From Dyadobacter arcticus (GTDB lineage: Bacteria > Bacteroidota > Bacteroidia > Cytophagales > Spirosomataceae): DNA of 64,000 nucleotides. The position numbers and the translations under genes are program-made. Below, piece after piece: positions 51,668 through 61,065 of the stretch. How positions within the stretch are numbered: position 1 is the stretch's first letter; each line of letters starts with the position of its first letter. Location of the stretch: the NCBI RefSeq assembly GCF_011762185.1, contig NZ_JAASQJ010000003.1, forward strand, positions 1,178,001 through 1,242,000. Direction: 5' to 3'. The notes under the pieces were generated by a model. It searched no databases. It saw only the letters and a program-made list of their open reading frames with translations, and was not told where the DNA came from.

Positions 51668-52385
51668 ACCAACTCAACGTTTCTCCATCTCTAAAAAACC
51701 CGCCACTTGGTCCATTGTCCGGAATTGTAACGGCCCAAATCACACTTTTTGCTCCCTCACTGACGGGTCGTGCCCCATAATTTTCAGTGCCTGCATAAGT
51801 TGCTGTGAAACCAGGGTCAACGGAATTGATTTTAATTTTCGTGTCTTTAAGTTGTCGAGCAAGTTTTACGGTTAGGCCATTCAAAGCCAGTTTTGTTATG
51901 CCATAAACCGGAACTTTACTGAAATGATTTGCCAAACCAAATACCGGGTCACCAAACGAACCTGCACCACTTGAGACATTTACAATTCTTCCGTTTTCAC
52001 TTTTTCGAAGTAATGGCTCAAAAGATTTTATCATTCTCCAAGCACCTAAAAGATTGGTGTCAATAGCTTCTTTAATAAATTGTATGTCTGCCGAAAGCGG
52101 CTCACCATCCTGGTCAAAGAATGCTCCCGCATTATTTACAAGTACATCAAGTTTCCCGAATTGTTTTTCAATATAATGAGCAAGCTGCTCAACGCTTTGG
52201 TCGTCTGTAATGTCCAAAGCCATTGCAATTACATTTATTTTTTCAGCAAGCTCTTTTACTTTTTCAAACTCTCGAGCTGTTATAATTACTTTATAACCCA
52301 GTTCTTTAAGTTGCTTTGCAGTTTCGTAGCCAAGTCCCATTTCCCGGCTGACGCCTGTGATAAGTGCGAGTTTTTCCGATGTCAT
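51666..52385 (-). CDS. SDR family oxidoreductase
   Basis: This 239-residue SDR has the cofactor motif TGVSREMGLGYETAKQLKEL, DVLVNNAGAFFDQ, a serine in NVSSGAG and the catalytic YGITK, plus SVDPGFTATYAGTENYGARP. It resembles short SDRs near carbonyl reductases. No signal peptide is present. The upstream side is 113 bp from the Gfo/Idh stop and the 3' end overlaps a YdeI-tail remnant by 2 bp. Its base composition is more AT-rich than the neighbouring polysaccharide genes, which suggests a separate origin. Substrate unknown. Confidence 0.88.
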   Translation of the reverse strand: MTSEKLALITGVSREMGLGYETAKQLKELGYKVIITAREFEKVKELAEKINVIAMALDITDDQSVEQLAHYIEKQFGKLDVLVNNAGAFFDQDGEPLSADIQFIKEAIDTNLLGAWRMIKSFEPLLRKSENGRIVNVSSGAGSFGDPVFGLANHFSKVPVYGITKLALNGLTVKLARQLKDTKIKINSVDPGFTATYAGTENYGARPVSEGAKSVIWAVTIPDNGPSGGFFRDGETLSW

Positions 52386-52498
52386 AATTTATATATTTTA
52401 ATATATGGTAAAATAGGACTTTCTTCAAGCAATCGTCCCGCAGGCGGGCGGCAACGATTCAATACAGATAAGAATACCCCGACATTAAGAAGTACTAA

Positions 52499-53842
52499 CT
52501 ATACTTTTGGCTCCCAGCCCTTTTCATAATCTCGGCTCCACAGCTTCTGTGCCTCCTTATCTCCCACAATATGCCCATTTGACGGATCGATTTCAAGGCT
52601 ATGCCCTACCCGCCAGGCAATGTTGCCCAACTGCATGGACAGTACACTCTTGTACCCTATTTCAACATCACAATTAGGACGTCTGTTGTTTTTGATCGCA
52701 TCCAAAAAGTCTGCGGCGTGAAGACTATCCATGCCCAGGCTTGGACTGGCCGTGTTTCTACCAGCCATTTCGCCCTCACCAGCAGCTTTGATCTCTTTTA
52801 CTAATTTCCCGTCCAGATCATACACCTTGTAGCTGTCGCCTCCCGTATCAAGGCTGCCATTTTCACCGTAAAAAATAATTCCCCGGTCGAGGCCCTCGAT
52901 CTTACGGCCGTTAGAACTGCGCGATTCCCACATCAAAGAAACCCTGTTTGGGAAATCCATGATAATCACCTGGGTATCGGGTGTTTCCCAGTCATCCTTA
53001 AATTCGTAACGTCCACCCATGGAACTCACCCTGATCGGGTAATCAACCCCCAGCCCCCATCGTGCTACATCTACCTCATGGGTGCCATTATTGAGTGCTT
53101 CGCCGGTCCCCCAATGCCAGAACCAATGCCAGTCGTAATGGATCAGTCCTTCTTTGTAAGCCATACGCGGCGCTGGGCCTTGCCATAGCTCATAGTCGAG
53201 CCAGGAAGGCACCGTGCCTGGTTTGAGATTTGTTGCCTTGCGTTTATTGGTGTACCAGGCTTTGGCCATATACACCCGACCAATGATACCCTTATGCAGC
53301 TCGTTAATCCCCTGGGTCAGAATGGGCGCTGACCGTCGTTGAGCCCCCATTTGTACGACTTTATTATATTTTCGCGCGGCTTGTACAGCCAGTTCCCCTT
53401 CTCTCGGATTGTGACTCAATGGCTTCTCAACATACACATGCTTGCCTGCCTGGCATCCCATGATGGTGAGGGGTGCATGCCAGTGGTCGGGTGTTGCAAT
53501 GTAAATCGCGTCAATAGTTTTATCTTCCAGAATCTTCCGACAATCTCTTTCCGACTTAGGGTCCGCAGTAGGTTTTATTTTTTTGATGAATTCAATGGCT
53601 TTGGGGATCGCCCTTTCATCCACATCACAAACAGTACCGATTTCGGCACCTTTCTGACCTGCGAAGGTCCCTCCCATACTGTTGCCCCGACTGTTCACTC
53701 CGATAGTTGCCACCCTGATCAATTCATTGGCCCCGATGATCCGGCGATAGCTTTTCGCACTGAACCCCAAAGCAGATCCACCGGTTGCGATGCCTATGGA
53801 ACTAATGGCGGCATTTTTAATAAAATCACGTCTGTTTTGCAT
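52499..53842 (-). CDS. Gfo/Idh/MocA family oxidoreductase with Tat signal
   Basis: This 447-residue protein starts MQNRRDFIKNAAISSIGIAT, a twin-arginine-type signal. A Rossmann domain (RVATIGVNSRGNSMGGTFAG, ATPDHWHAPLTIMGCQAGKH, VEKPLSHNPREG) precedes the Gfo/Idh C-terminal domain with WHWFWHWGTGEALNNGTHEV. In this subfamily the Lys of EKP is the proton-handling residue. Such periplasmic oxidoreductases act on sugars or glycosides, some through a 3-keto-glycoside mechanism. It is intact. The upstream neighbours (a SusD fragment and a truncated sugar phosphate isomerase) show that it was part of a larger locus now broken. Confidence 0.92.
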   Translation of the reverse strand: MQNRRDFIKNAAISSIGIATGGSALGFSAKSYRRIIGANELIRVATIGVNSRGNSMGGTFAGQKGAEIGTVCDVDERAIPKAIEFIKKIKPTADPKSERDCRKILEDKTIDAIYIATPDHWHAPLTIMGCQAGKHVYVEKPLSHNPREGELAVQAARKYNKVVQMGAQRRSAPILTQGINELHKGIIGRVYMAKAWYTNKRKATNLKPGTVPSWLDYELWQGPAPRMAYKEGLIHYDWHWFWHWGTGEALNNGTHEVDVARWGLGVDYPIRVSSMGGRYEFKDDWETPDTQVIIMDFPNRVSLMWESRSSNGRKIEGLDRGIIFYGENGSLDTGGDSYKVYDLDGKLVKEIKAAGEGEMAGRNTASPSLGMDSLHAADFLDAIKNNRRPNCDVEIGYKSVLSMQLGNIAWRVGHSLEIDPSNGHIVGDKEAQKLWSRDYEKGWEPKV

Positions 53843-53871
53843 GAAAGATTCTTTATATTGGTTTGCTCCTT

Positions 53872-54066
53872 TTATTTCTGAAAACTAATGAAAAATACTT
53901 CGTGCCTCGCTCTTACAGCATTTATATTTGCCGCGGCGCTGACTTTGTCGCCTTTCATCACATACGCTTCTGCCCTTAGCAGATAGGTTTCAGCCAATCG
54001 CATCACCAATTTCGAAGAGTCGGTTCCAAAATGTGCATCTGGGCCGATGAGCCTAGATTTACACAA
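53872..54066 (-). pseudogene. SusD fragment
   Basis: The frame MCKSRLIGPDAHFGTDSSKL and then VMRLAETYLLRAEAYVMKGD, KVSAAANINAVRAR is the conserved C-terminal motif of SusD, followed by unrelated residues and a stop. About 50 residues of a roughly 500-residue protein are present. The fragment is joined directly to the truncated isomerase gene upstream, so one event probably removed the rest of both genes. Confidence 0.85.
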
Positions 54067-54277
54067 GTATACCTCTTAATTCTATCCCTTGATAGTCATT
54101 TTCGACAGCGGATTGAATTACTTTCTTGAAAGACCATCCTGGACACCCAAGGGTAGAAAAAGACAAGCGAGGTTTGTCTTTCAAAACATCCAAAAGTGAC
54201 CCAAAGGTAGCCGCCACCGCGAGGGATGCAGATGACTTAAAAAATTCACGCCTGTCCTTTTTAAATTCTTGTTCCAT
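54059..54277 (-). pseudogene. Sugar phosphate isomerase/epimerase (TIM barrel), 3' truncated
   Basis: The 72-residue frame MEQEFKKDRREFFKSSASLA, then VAATFGSLLDVLKDKPRLSF and STLGCPGWSFKKVIQSAVEN, ends DYQGIELRGILV with a stop. It has a Tat-like signal (DRREFF) and the first strand and helix of an AP-endonuclease-2-type sugar isomerase barrel. The remaining 200 or more residues are missing, and SusD-derived sequence follows directly. Confidence 0.82.
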
Positions 54278-54300
54278 TGAAATGGAATTTAGTACCGTCT

Positions 54301-56079
54301 CTATTCCAATTTAATCGAAAGGGTTTCCCCCTTAGAAGTTAAATTGGTGTGTTGAATAAGATGGCGGTTACCCTTTCTGACTGTTATCTCATATTCTCCG
54401 CTGAACGCTCGTACCATATACTGACCGTTGTTGTCGGTAACACCATTAACATGGGTTGTCCAAGCTTCCGAAACCAGATGCTTGAATACTTCCCCCTGTG
54501 GCCGTATATGCCAGTCCCTGTCCCACAAAGCCGCTGCCGGTATCCAGTGAGCTTTCTCCCAAAAACCCCACTGCATAAAACCTATTGTAGCCGGATGGCT
54601 AAATATAGCGGTCATAAAGTCGTGCATATAACGAGCCTTGAAATCATCGTCGTCACTGGTAATGTCAAACTCGGTGATTTGAATGGGAAGGCCGAACATG
54701 CCGAAACGATCTAATTTTTTGATTATAAATTCGATGCCTGGCGGAGTTCCTCCAATGTGCGCCTGCTCTCCGATACCATCAATCGGGGCGTGGTTAGTAA
54801 TTAGATAGTTCAAGTTGTCGTAAAAGTCTTCGCTGCCCCGACCTTCACTATGAAACATGGTGTATTCGTTTAAAAATAACTTTACACCGGGTGTGTTTTC
54901 ACGGGCGGCCAAAAACCAGTTCACCAACTTCTTTCTTCCTCCCAAAGCATCGGTAATATCGTGGTGGGCGAAGGGCTCATTGACAACATCCCATTCAACA
55001 AATTGCTTCTTCATTACATTCGTCTGATCTTGGATCAAATCCAGAATGCCAGCGTCCAGTGCATCCGTATCCTCCTTGAATCTTACCAGGTTGGGTGAAT
55101 GCTGCCATGATGGCCATACCATCACATGCCCACGAGCCGGTATTTCATGTGCGGTTAGCCATGCTACGACCTTCTTGGTCTGTTCATGATTTGACGTAGC
55201 CCAATACTTTGACTTCATCTCATTTTCAAAAACGACTTTGTTAAAGTAGCGCAACAGCGTATCTCGGTATTGCTTGGTCTCAGGGTTTAGCGTATCCAAA
55301 ATCAGCTTCGAGTTTGTTGCGGTTCCCCAGCCAAAGGCAATCTTCTTGAGATTTACCGAAACCAAAGCATCTGGTATCGGTCTACCATTGCTGTCAAGAA
55401 TTGTAATTTTCAAGTCACCTTTTCGGAACTTTTCAATACGCGCTTCTGCGGCCTTTCGCCAGGGTGCATCGGGCGCATCGCCATCGTAATGAACAATACT
55501 TCGCGGTAAATCACTCCGCTTTTTAGTTTGCTGGTAATTAATCAGCGACACATCGGCCAGTTCAAATTCCTGAGGGAAGCCACCGCATTTTATAACCAGC
55601 GATAAGGTTCCCCTTGGCACATTTTTACTAGCAACGAAAGGGATTTGTGTTTGAAGCCATTCTGAGCCGAACGAAATCCCCCGCTCAAGCAATGGGGGCC
55701 ATTCGTACTTGCCCGCAATTGTTCGATCTAATGATAGTTCAATGAAAGACTCTCCGGTTTCCTTTTTGCTTTGCAACGAACGGCTGTATAACGAAAGCAG
55801 CAGTACATCACCTTCGCGAACAGCCTCATCTATGGGGTAGGACAAGGTAAAGCGCTCAAGGCCCGCCTCGTTGCCGGTGTCGATGTGATAGGCTGACTTA
55901 AATGGCTGGTTGTTTACAATGACCTGTCGAAAGGTTGCTTTTGGTGCGCTTTTTGTATTTGCAGTGAAAGCCAACGAGTCGGCGGGAAGTATAGATACCT
56001 GCGCCCCGGCAGCCGTTATACTGGCAGCCGTCAACAACATAAAAAAAAAGTAATTGAACATTTGATAATAATACTTCAC
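54301..56079 (-). CDS. GH10 endo-1,4-beta-xylanase
   Basis: This 592-residue protein has a signal peptide (ending AAGAQ) and an N-terminal beta-sandwich region (about 30-190) resembling a carbohydrate-binding module. The GH10 barrel (about 210-535) has FNKVVFENEMKSKYW, ARGHVMVWPSWQHSP, acid/base Glu368 in VEWDVVNEPFAHHD and nucleophile Glu470 in PIQITEFDIT. A short C-terminal beta-sandwich (GQYMVRAFSGEYEITVRKGN) follows. GH10 cuts internal beta-1,4 bonds of xylan. It starts 6 bp after the SusD stop, making it the hydrolase of the sigma-FecR-SusC-SusD operon. Location at the surface or periplasm is uncertain. Confidence 0.94.
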   Translation of the reverse strand: MKYYYQMFNYFFFMLLTAASITAAGAQVSILPADSLAFTANTKSAPKATFRQVIVNNQPFKSAYHIDTGNEAGLERFTLSYPIDEAVREGDVLLLSLYSRSLQSKKETGESFIELSLDRTIAGKYEWPPLLERGISFGSEWLQTQIPFVASKNVPRGTLSLVIKCGGFPQEFELADVSLINYQQTKKRSDLPRSIVHYDGDAPDAPWRKAAEARIEKFRKGDLKITILDSNGRPIPDALVSVNLKKIAFGWGTATNSKLILDTLNPETKQYRDTLLRYFNKVVFENEMKSKYWATSNHEQTKKVVAWLTAHEIPARGHVMVWPSWQHSPNLVRFKEDTDALDAGILDLIQDQTNVMKKQFVEWDVVNEPFAHHDITDALGGRKKLVNWFLAARENTPGVKLFLNEYTMFHSEGRGSEDFYDNLNYLITNHAPIDGIGEQAHIGGTPPGIEFIIKKLDRFGMFGLPIQITEFDITSDDDDFKARYMHDFMTAIFSHPATIGFMQWGFWEKAHWIPAAALWDRDWHIRPQGEVFKHLVSEAWTTHVNGVTDNNGQYMVRAFSGEYEITVRKGNRHLIQHTNLTSKGETLSIKLE

Positions 56080-56085
56080 TAGTGG

Positions 56086-57549
56086 TTACAAATCTGGATT
56101 GATCAGAAACTCGGTACTTGGAAACGGAAAAGTGTAATCGGCTTCCGTGATTGAAGTAAGATTCAATGCTGTTTCCGAAGGATCCCGGTCAGAATTAGCC
56201 TCTTTGACCATTTCCAGCCGGACAAGGTCGAAAAACCGCGTGTTTTCGGCAGCAAATTCCCAGGCACGTTCTTGTACGACTGCCTGGGCGAAAGCTTCGG
56301 CGCTCAAACCCTTCAATGGTGCTAAACCAGCCCTGGATCGGATGGCATTGACACTCGCATAGGCAAGCTCGTCGGCGCCGCCCGAACGCGCCTTGGCTTC
56401 TGCATAAATTGTGAGCACGTGAGCGTAACGTATTAATGAGATCGGCAAAGATGATTCCCAGGTTACTGGTGGACTGCTCGCATTGATGAAGCGTTTTTTG
56501 TAATACGGACGCTTGCTGCTAAGTTGCTGCCAAGTCAATACAGTTCCGTCGGCTTTTTTATAGGTATAAGCGAAGGTTGCATCTTTCCTCGCGCCCTCAG
56601 GAAAATTTTTGAAAAAATTCAGTTCAGCATAAGCTACATTCCAGCCACCGATGTCATTAGGCATGTAGTACTGACCGAGAAGCGAATTAGCTGTTGTGCC
56701 GTTGGCTTTGTTTGTGGTTACAGCAAATACGTCTTCCACATTACCAATTTTAGCAGGATCATTTTCAAACAGCGTAGCAATAGAGGGCACCAGATCAAAG
56801 CCGTACAATTGTTTATTATCAATCACTTCTTTGGCCTTTGCGGCCGCCATCGCGTATTTGGACTGGTTTTTGACCGGCCAACCAGCCTGTGTCAGATACA
56901 CGTCCGCCAGCAATGCTTTCGCCGATCCCAAACCCGGCCTTCCATAGTCCCGTTTAAGATTGGGCAGCAAAGTTTCGGCCTTGGCCAGGTCTGCCTCGAT
57001 GAGTTTATAAGCTTCGACGGCGCTGGATCTTTTAATTTTGAGCAGCTCCATTGAGAAATCCGGATTGGTGATCAACGGAATGTCCTTATAATAACGAACC
57101 ATCCAGTAGTAGCTCAAAGCCCTAAGAAAGTGTGCTTCCCCAGCGATGATTTTAATCCGGTTGGCATCGCCTTTTGTTTTTTCATAGTTGGCAATCACAT
57201 TATTGGCGCCCTGGATGGCCTTATAACAACCTTGGTAGATTGGTTTGGTCGCCACCTCGTTGGTGCTTACATTCAAAATTTCAAACTCGGTTTGCAATTG
57301 TGCGCTTGGCGGGCAGGTAATGTCGTCGGCGCCCATCGCGGCATCGGCCGCCGCACCCCCGTTGAAACCATATGTCCAGGTGTAAGCCAGACCTTTGTAG
57401 GCTCCCGTCAAAGCACTTTCCAGGCCCGCTTCGGTTTCAAGTACGCCAGTACCCACCACTTTCCCCCGAAGGTCCTCCTCGAGAAAGTCCTTGCAGCCCG
57501 AAGCAGTGATGAGCAACACGCCAAATAGCAGAATAGTAATTGTTTTCAT
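56086..57549 (-). CDS. SusD/RagB family glycan-binding lipoprotein (xylan locus)
   Basis: This 487-residue SusD protein has a lipoprotein signal with Cys19 (ASGCKDF), followed by LEEDLRGKVVGTGVLETEAG and ALTGAYKGLAYTW. The C-terminal part includes LIRYAHVLTIYAEAKARSGG and VQERAWEFAAENTRFFDLVR. It would bind xylo-oligosaccharide at the surface with the adjacent SusC. The gene begins 12 bp after the susC stop and ends 6 bp before the GH10 gene. The last residues (EFLINPDL) are shorter than the common QNPGY ending. Confidence 0.95.
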   Translation of the reverse strand: MKTITILLFGVLLITASGCKDFLEEDLRGKVVGTGVLETEAGLESALTGAYKGLAYTWTYGFNGGAAADAAMGADDITCPPSAQLQTEFEILNVSTNEVATKPIYQGCYKAIQGANNVIANYEKTKGDANRIKIIAGEAHFLRALSYYWMVRYYKDIPLITNPDFSMELLKIKRSSAVEAYKLIEADLAKAETLLPNLKRDYGRPGLGSAKALLADVYLTQAGWPVKNQSKYAMAAAKAKEVIDNKQLYGFDLVPSIATLFENDPAKIGNVEDVFAVTTNKANGTTANSLLGQYYMPNDIGGWNVAYAELNFFKNFPEGARKDATFAYTYKKADGTVLTWQQLSSKRPYYKKRFINASSPPVTWESSLPISLIRYAHVLTIYAEAKARSGGADELAYASVNAIRSRAGLAPLKGLSAEAFAQAVVQERAWEFAAENTRFFDLVRLEMVKEANSDRDPSETALNLTSITEADYTFPFPSTEFLINPDL

Positions 57550-57561
57550 GTTCAGGTTTTT

Positions 57562-60500
57562 TTAAAAAGTCACGGACAAGCCAATCGTGTAGGTCTTTGC
57601 ATTGGGATAAGAGCCATAATCGACCCCCTGGTTCAGATCTGTAGTCGTTCCCACCGAATTGGTTTCCGGATCGATGCCTTTGTACTTGGCGAAAGTGAGC
57701 AGGTTGGCAACCCTGACCGACAATTTAATATCCTCGATCTGAGGGATCACTTTCGGGATGTTGTAGGACAAGCCCAGGTTTTTCAGTCTGATAAAATCTC
57801 CTTTTTCAAGAAACATGGTCGATTGCGTCTGAATTTTATTGCTGACGCTGAATGCCGGGAAATCAGACGATTCATTCACACCAGGAATGTACCTTTCCTG
57901 TATTTCAGATAAGATCGCCTGCCGGGTATCGCGCTCGGCCATTAATGCTGCTCCGCGCGAGTAATTCAGCTTATCTACACCAAAAATCCCCTGGAAAAAA
58001 AAGTTCAGCGTAAAATTTTTATAGGTAACGGTATTGTTGAAGCCCGCCGCCATTTGCGGTATACCGCTGCCAATAATCTGAAAATCCTCCGCGCCAATGA
58101 GCATATTTCCATTCAGGTCCTGATACCTGGCATCGCCTGGTTTATTGCCGAATGTAGCCGCTTCCTGCGCTTCGGATGGTTTCCAGGTTCCCAGGTATTT
58201 TAACCCCCATATCGAACCTAGCGGTTGCCCAGGCTGATATACAAACTCGGGAGCAGACGCGATCCCGGATACATTGGGGGAAGAAAAAATGCGTGTCGCT
58301 ACATTGCCTAGAGAAACTACCTTGTTTTTTACTTTGGAAAAATTGAAGTCTGTTTTCCATGACAAGTCGTTCACTTTCAGGATCGTCGCACCGATTGAAA
58401 ATTCCCAGCCTTTGTTCTCGATCTCACCCAGATTGGATGCAATGCTGCCTCCACCAGCATACAACGGCAATGGACGGTTTAGCAGCAGGTCGGTCGTATT
58501 TTTGATAAAGTAATCAAACTCCATATTAAGCCTACCGTTGAACAGTCCAACCTCCAATCCAAGGTCCCGCTGTGTGGTGGTTTCCCAGCGAAGGTCTTTG
58601 TTACCTGGATTACCGAGTTGGATACCTGACGACAGTCCCGTGCTGTTGAAGGCGTAGAAAATGTTGGTAATGTAGCCAGATTCGGTCGCATACGGACTTA
58701 TTGCCTGGCTACCTGTTTTGCCCCAGCTGCCCCTCAGTTTTAGAGTGGTAAACAAATCCAGGTTTTCAATAAAAGGCTCATTGGCCAGGTTCCATCCTAA
58801 GGCCACGGCGGGGAAGGTACTGTACCGGTTATCTCCGCGAAATTTGGAAGAGCCGTCGCGCCGAACCGATACGGAAAGCAGGTAACGGTCCTTCAAAGAG
58901 TAGTTCACCCGCCCCAATAGTGAAAGCAACGACCATTTGGTGAAGTTCGACCCGGTGGTGAAGGCGCTTGCCTGGCCAAGATTGTCATATTTCAGTTCAG
59001 GAAATTTCAGTCCGGTTGCATTTGCATTAAAATAGTTCCCCGTAAATTCCTGTGTTTCAAAAACAGCTACTGCATTGATTTTATGGATGTTGTTGATAAC
59101 ACGGTCGAAATTCAGGGAACTGGTACTTTGCAGGGTGAGCTGACGACCATTGGATTGTCCGGCTGTCGGATTAAAATTCGTCACATACTTTCCGCTAAAC
59201 GATTTATTGGTCAGCGCCAAATAATCCACCACATATTGCACGTTGAGGGATAGCCCTTTGATGAATTCATATTTCAAGCCTCCAATCGCATTTATAGATG
59301 ATTTTTCCAGAATATTTTCCTGATCGTAGATCAATGCCAGTGGATTGGGCTTATTAGAACTGGTCGGGTCATTGATCGTATATGTTCCGTCAGCCCCGAA
59401 CGCCGGGGTGGTAGGTGCCCACGATAAGGATTGCACAATCGGGTTACTGGACGATCCGGTCCGGATTTGGGTATTGAAGTTGGTCGACCCTGCGCCAAAG
59501 ACATTCAGCCTGAACGACAACTTGTCGTTCAACTGGGTGGTCATGTTCGATCTGAGCGAATAACGCTTGAAGTACGAGTTTTCGACTACCCCGTTTTGGT
59601 TCAGATAATTTGCAGATATCAGGAACGAGGTTTTCTCAGTGGCCCCGGAAATGCCCAACTGGTGATCTTGTCCGACAGCCTTGCGAAAAATGTCGTCCTG
59701 CCAGCGAGATCCGCCATTTTGGGTAAATGCATTGATTTGTTCCTGAGAAAATGCTGGTGCTAGGTTGAGAGCTGTATTTCGTTCATTCACTACCTTAGCA
59801 AAATCCGCCGCGCTAAGCACATCATATTTTTTTATCACCTCCGACTGATACATCTGCCCCTGATAAGTAAGCCTGAGCTTACCCTTTTTCCCACCCTTGG
59901 TAGTGATGATGATCACACCATTTGATCCCCTGCTTCCGTAAATGGCCGTGGATGAAGCATCTTTCAGCACTTCCAGTGTGGCGATGTCGTTGGGATTGAT
60001 CAGATTAAAATCCGCACCCACATAACCATCGATGACATAAAGCGGCTCGTTACTTCCCAACGCAGAGTTAGCCCCGCGTATCCGGACGGTCACATCAGCC
60101 CCCGGCGCGCCAACTGTGTTGGTCACGATGACGCCCGGAGCCCTACCCTGCAATACCTGATCGACCCGCGAAATGTTCTGTTCTGAAAACTTGTCAGTCG
60201 AGATCGAAGATACGGCACCGGTCATATCCGATTTCCTGACGGTACCATAGCCGATCACCACCACCTCTTCGAGGGACTTGTTATCAACCTTGAGGGTAAT
60301 ATAAACCTTTGTTTGGCTGTCAACTGTAATTTCCTGGGACAGGTAGCCGACGAAAGAAAAAACAAGCACAGGCGAATTTTCGGTGGACGCAATCGTATAG
60401 GTTCCGGCAGCATTGGTGGTCGTTCCTTTTTGAGTGCCTTTGAGAACAACACTAACACCAGGTAAGCCCGCGCCATTTTCATCGGTAACTTTTCCCGTAA

Positions 60501-60924
60501 TGTCTATTGGAACCGGCACGTCTGGTATTGACTGCACGGAGCTTCCGAACCCTGTCTGGCCCGTCGCAGGGGTAATAATAATGTACTTACCTGACACATC
60601 ATAAGCGAGCTGATTCGGCTTTAATAGTCGGTCAAGAACCTGGGAAAGCGGCTCGGCTTGGGCAATGAGACTGACTTTGCCTTTACTGTTGATCAGCGAT
60701 GGCTCATAACTGAACTTGACATCCGATGCTTTTTCAATTTTTGACAGCACGGCCGCAAACTCCTGGTTTTGAACATTCAGGGACATAGGGCGGGTCAATA
60801 ACTCCTGGGCGTGGCCTTCTTTGGCGGCACTCACCCCCACCGTAAGTACGGCAAGAAATAGCGGGATGCAGGAAAATTTAATCATAACCAGAATAACCCG
60901 AAGGGGTGGTCGAAGTTTTTTCAT
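57562..60924 (-). CDS. SusC/RagA family TonB-linked outer membrane transporter with STN domain (xylan locus)
   Basis: This 1120-residue protein has a signal peptide (about 1-37), an STN domain (about 38-120: QELLTRPMSLNVQNQEFAAV and YEPSLINSKGKVSL), a carboxypeptidase-like domain (ITGKVTDENGAGLPGVSVVL), the TonB-box-like LEEVVVIGYGTVRKSD, a plug and a barrel ending IGLSVTF. The STN domain signals to the FecR encoded upstream. The leader (ACATTCAAAAGT) closely matches that of the STN-type susC at 6.2-9.6 kb. Gene order fecR-susC-susD-GH10 supports xylan import and self-induction. Confidence 0.96.
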   Translation of the reverse strand: MKKLRPPLRVILVMIKFSCIPLFLAVLTVGVSAAKEGHAQELLTRPMSLNVQNQEFAAVLSKIEKASDVKFSYEPSLINSKGKVSLIAQAEPLSQVLDRLLKPNQLAYDVSGKYIIITPATGQTGFGSSVQSIPDVPVPIDITGKVTDENGAGLPGVSVVLKGTQKGTTTNAAGTYTIASTENSPVLVFSFVGYLSQEITVDSQTKVYITLKVDNKSLEEVVVIGYGTVRKSDMTGAVSSISTDKFSEQNISRVDQVLQGRAPGVIVTNTVGAPGADVTVRIRGANSALGSNEPLYVIDGYVGADFNLINPNDIATLEVLKDASSTAIYGSRGSNGVIIITTKGGKKGKLRLTYQGQMYQSEVIKKYDVLSAADFAKVVNERNTALNLAPAFSQEQINAFTQNGGSRWQDDIFRKAVGQDHQLGISGATEKTSFLISANYLNQNGVVENSYFKRYSLRSNMTTQLNDKLSFRLNVFGAGSTNFNTQIRTGSSSNPIVQSLSWAPTTPAFGADGTYTINDPTSSNKPNPLALIYDQENILEKSSINAIGGLKYEFIKGLSLNVQYVVDYLALTNKSFSGKYVTNFNPTAGQSNGRQLTLQSTSSLNFDRVINNIHKINAVAVFETQEFTGNYFNANATGLKFPELKYDNLGQASAFTTGSNFTKWSLLSLLGRVNYSLKDRYLLSVSVRRDGSSKFRGDNRYSTFPAVALGWNLANEPFIENLDLFTTLKLRGSWGKTGSQAISPYATESGYITNIFYAFNSTGLSSGIQLGNPGNKDLRWETTTQRDLGLEVGLFNGRLNMEFDYFIKNTTDLLLNRPLPLYAGGGSIASNLGEIENKGWEFSIGATILKVNDLSWKTDFNFSKVKNKVVSLGNVATRIFSSPNVSGIASAPEFVYQPGQPLGSIWGLKYLGTWKPSEAQEAATFGNKPGDARYQDLNGNMLIGAEDFQIIGSGIPQMAAGFNNTVTYKNFTLNFFFQGIFGVDKLNYSRGAALMAERDTRQAILSEIQERYIPGVNESSDFPAFSVSNKIQTQSTMFLEKGDFIRLKNLGLSYNIPKVIPQIEDIKLSVRVANLLTFAKYKGIDPETNSVGTTTDLNQGVDYGSYPNAKTYTIGLSVTF

Positions 60925-61001
60925 ACTTTTGAATGTTTTGTTGGTTTAATGGAAATTGGATCTGCAACGCACTTACTGCATCCGGCTATGGATGTATTTG
61001 G

Positions 61002-61028
61002 GCCGGTAATGCTGGAAACATTACCGGC
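61002..61028. promoter_or_regulatory. Hairpin in the fecR-susC intergenic gap (xylan locus)
   Basis: A perfect 10-bp inverted repeat, GCCGGTAATG (61002-61011) and CATTACCGGC (61019-61028), with a 7-base loop, lies between fecR and susC. The operon is read on the minus strand and no T-run follows in that direction. The same position in the 3-11 kb operon has a related GCCGGC hairpin. Confidence 0.5.
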
Positions 61029-61065
61029 TTTATTATTAAACTGGGGGGTAACGATAATTAAGGGC

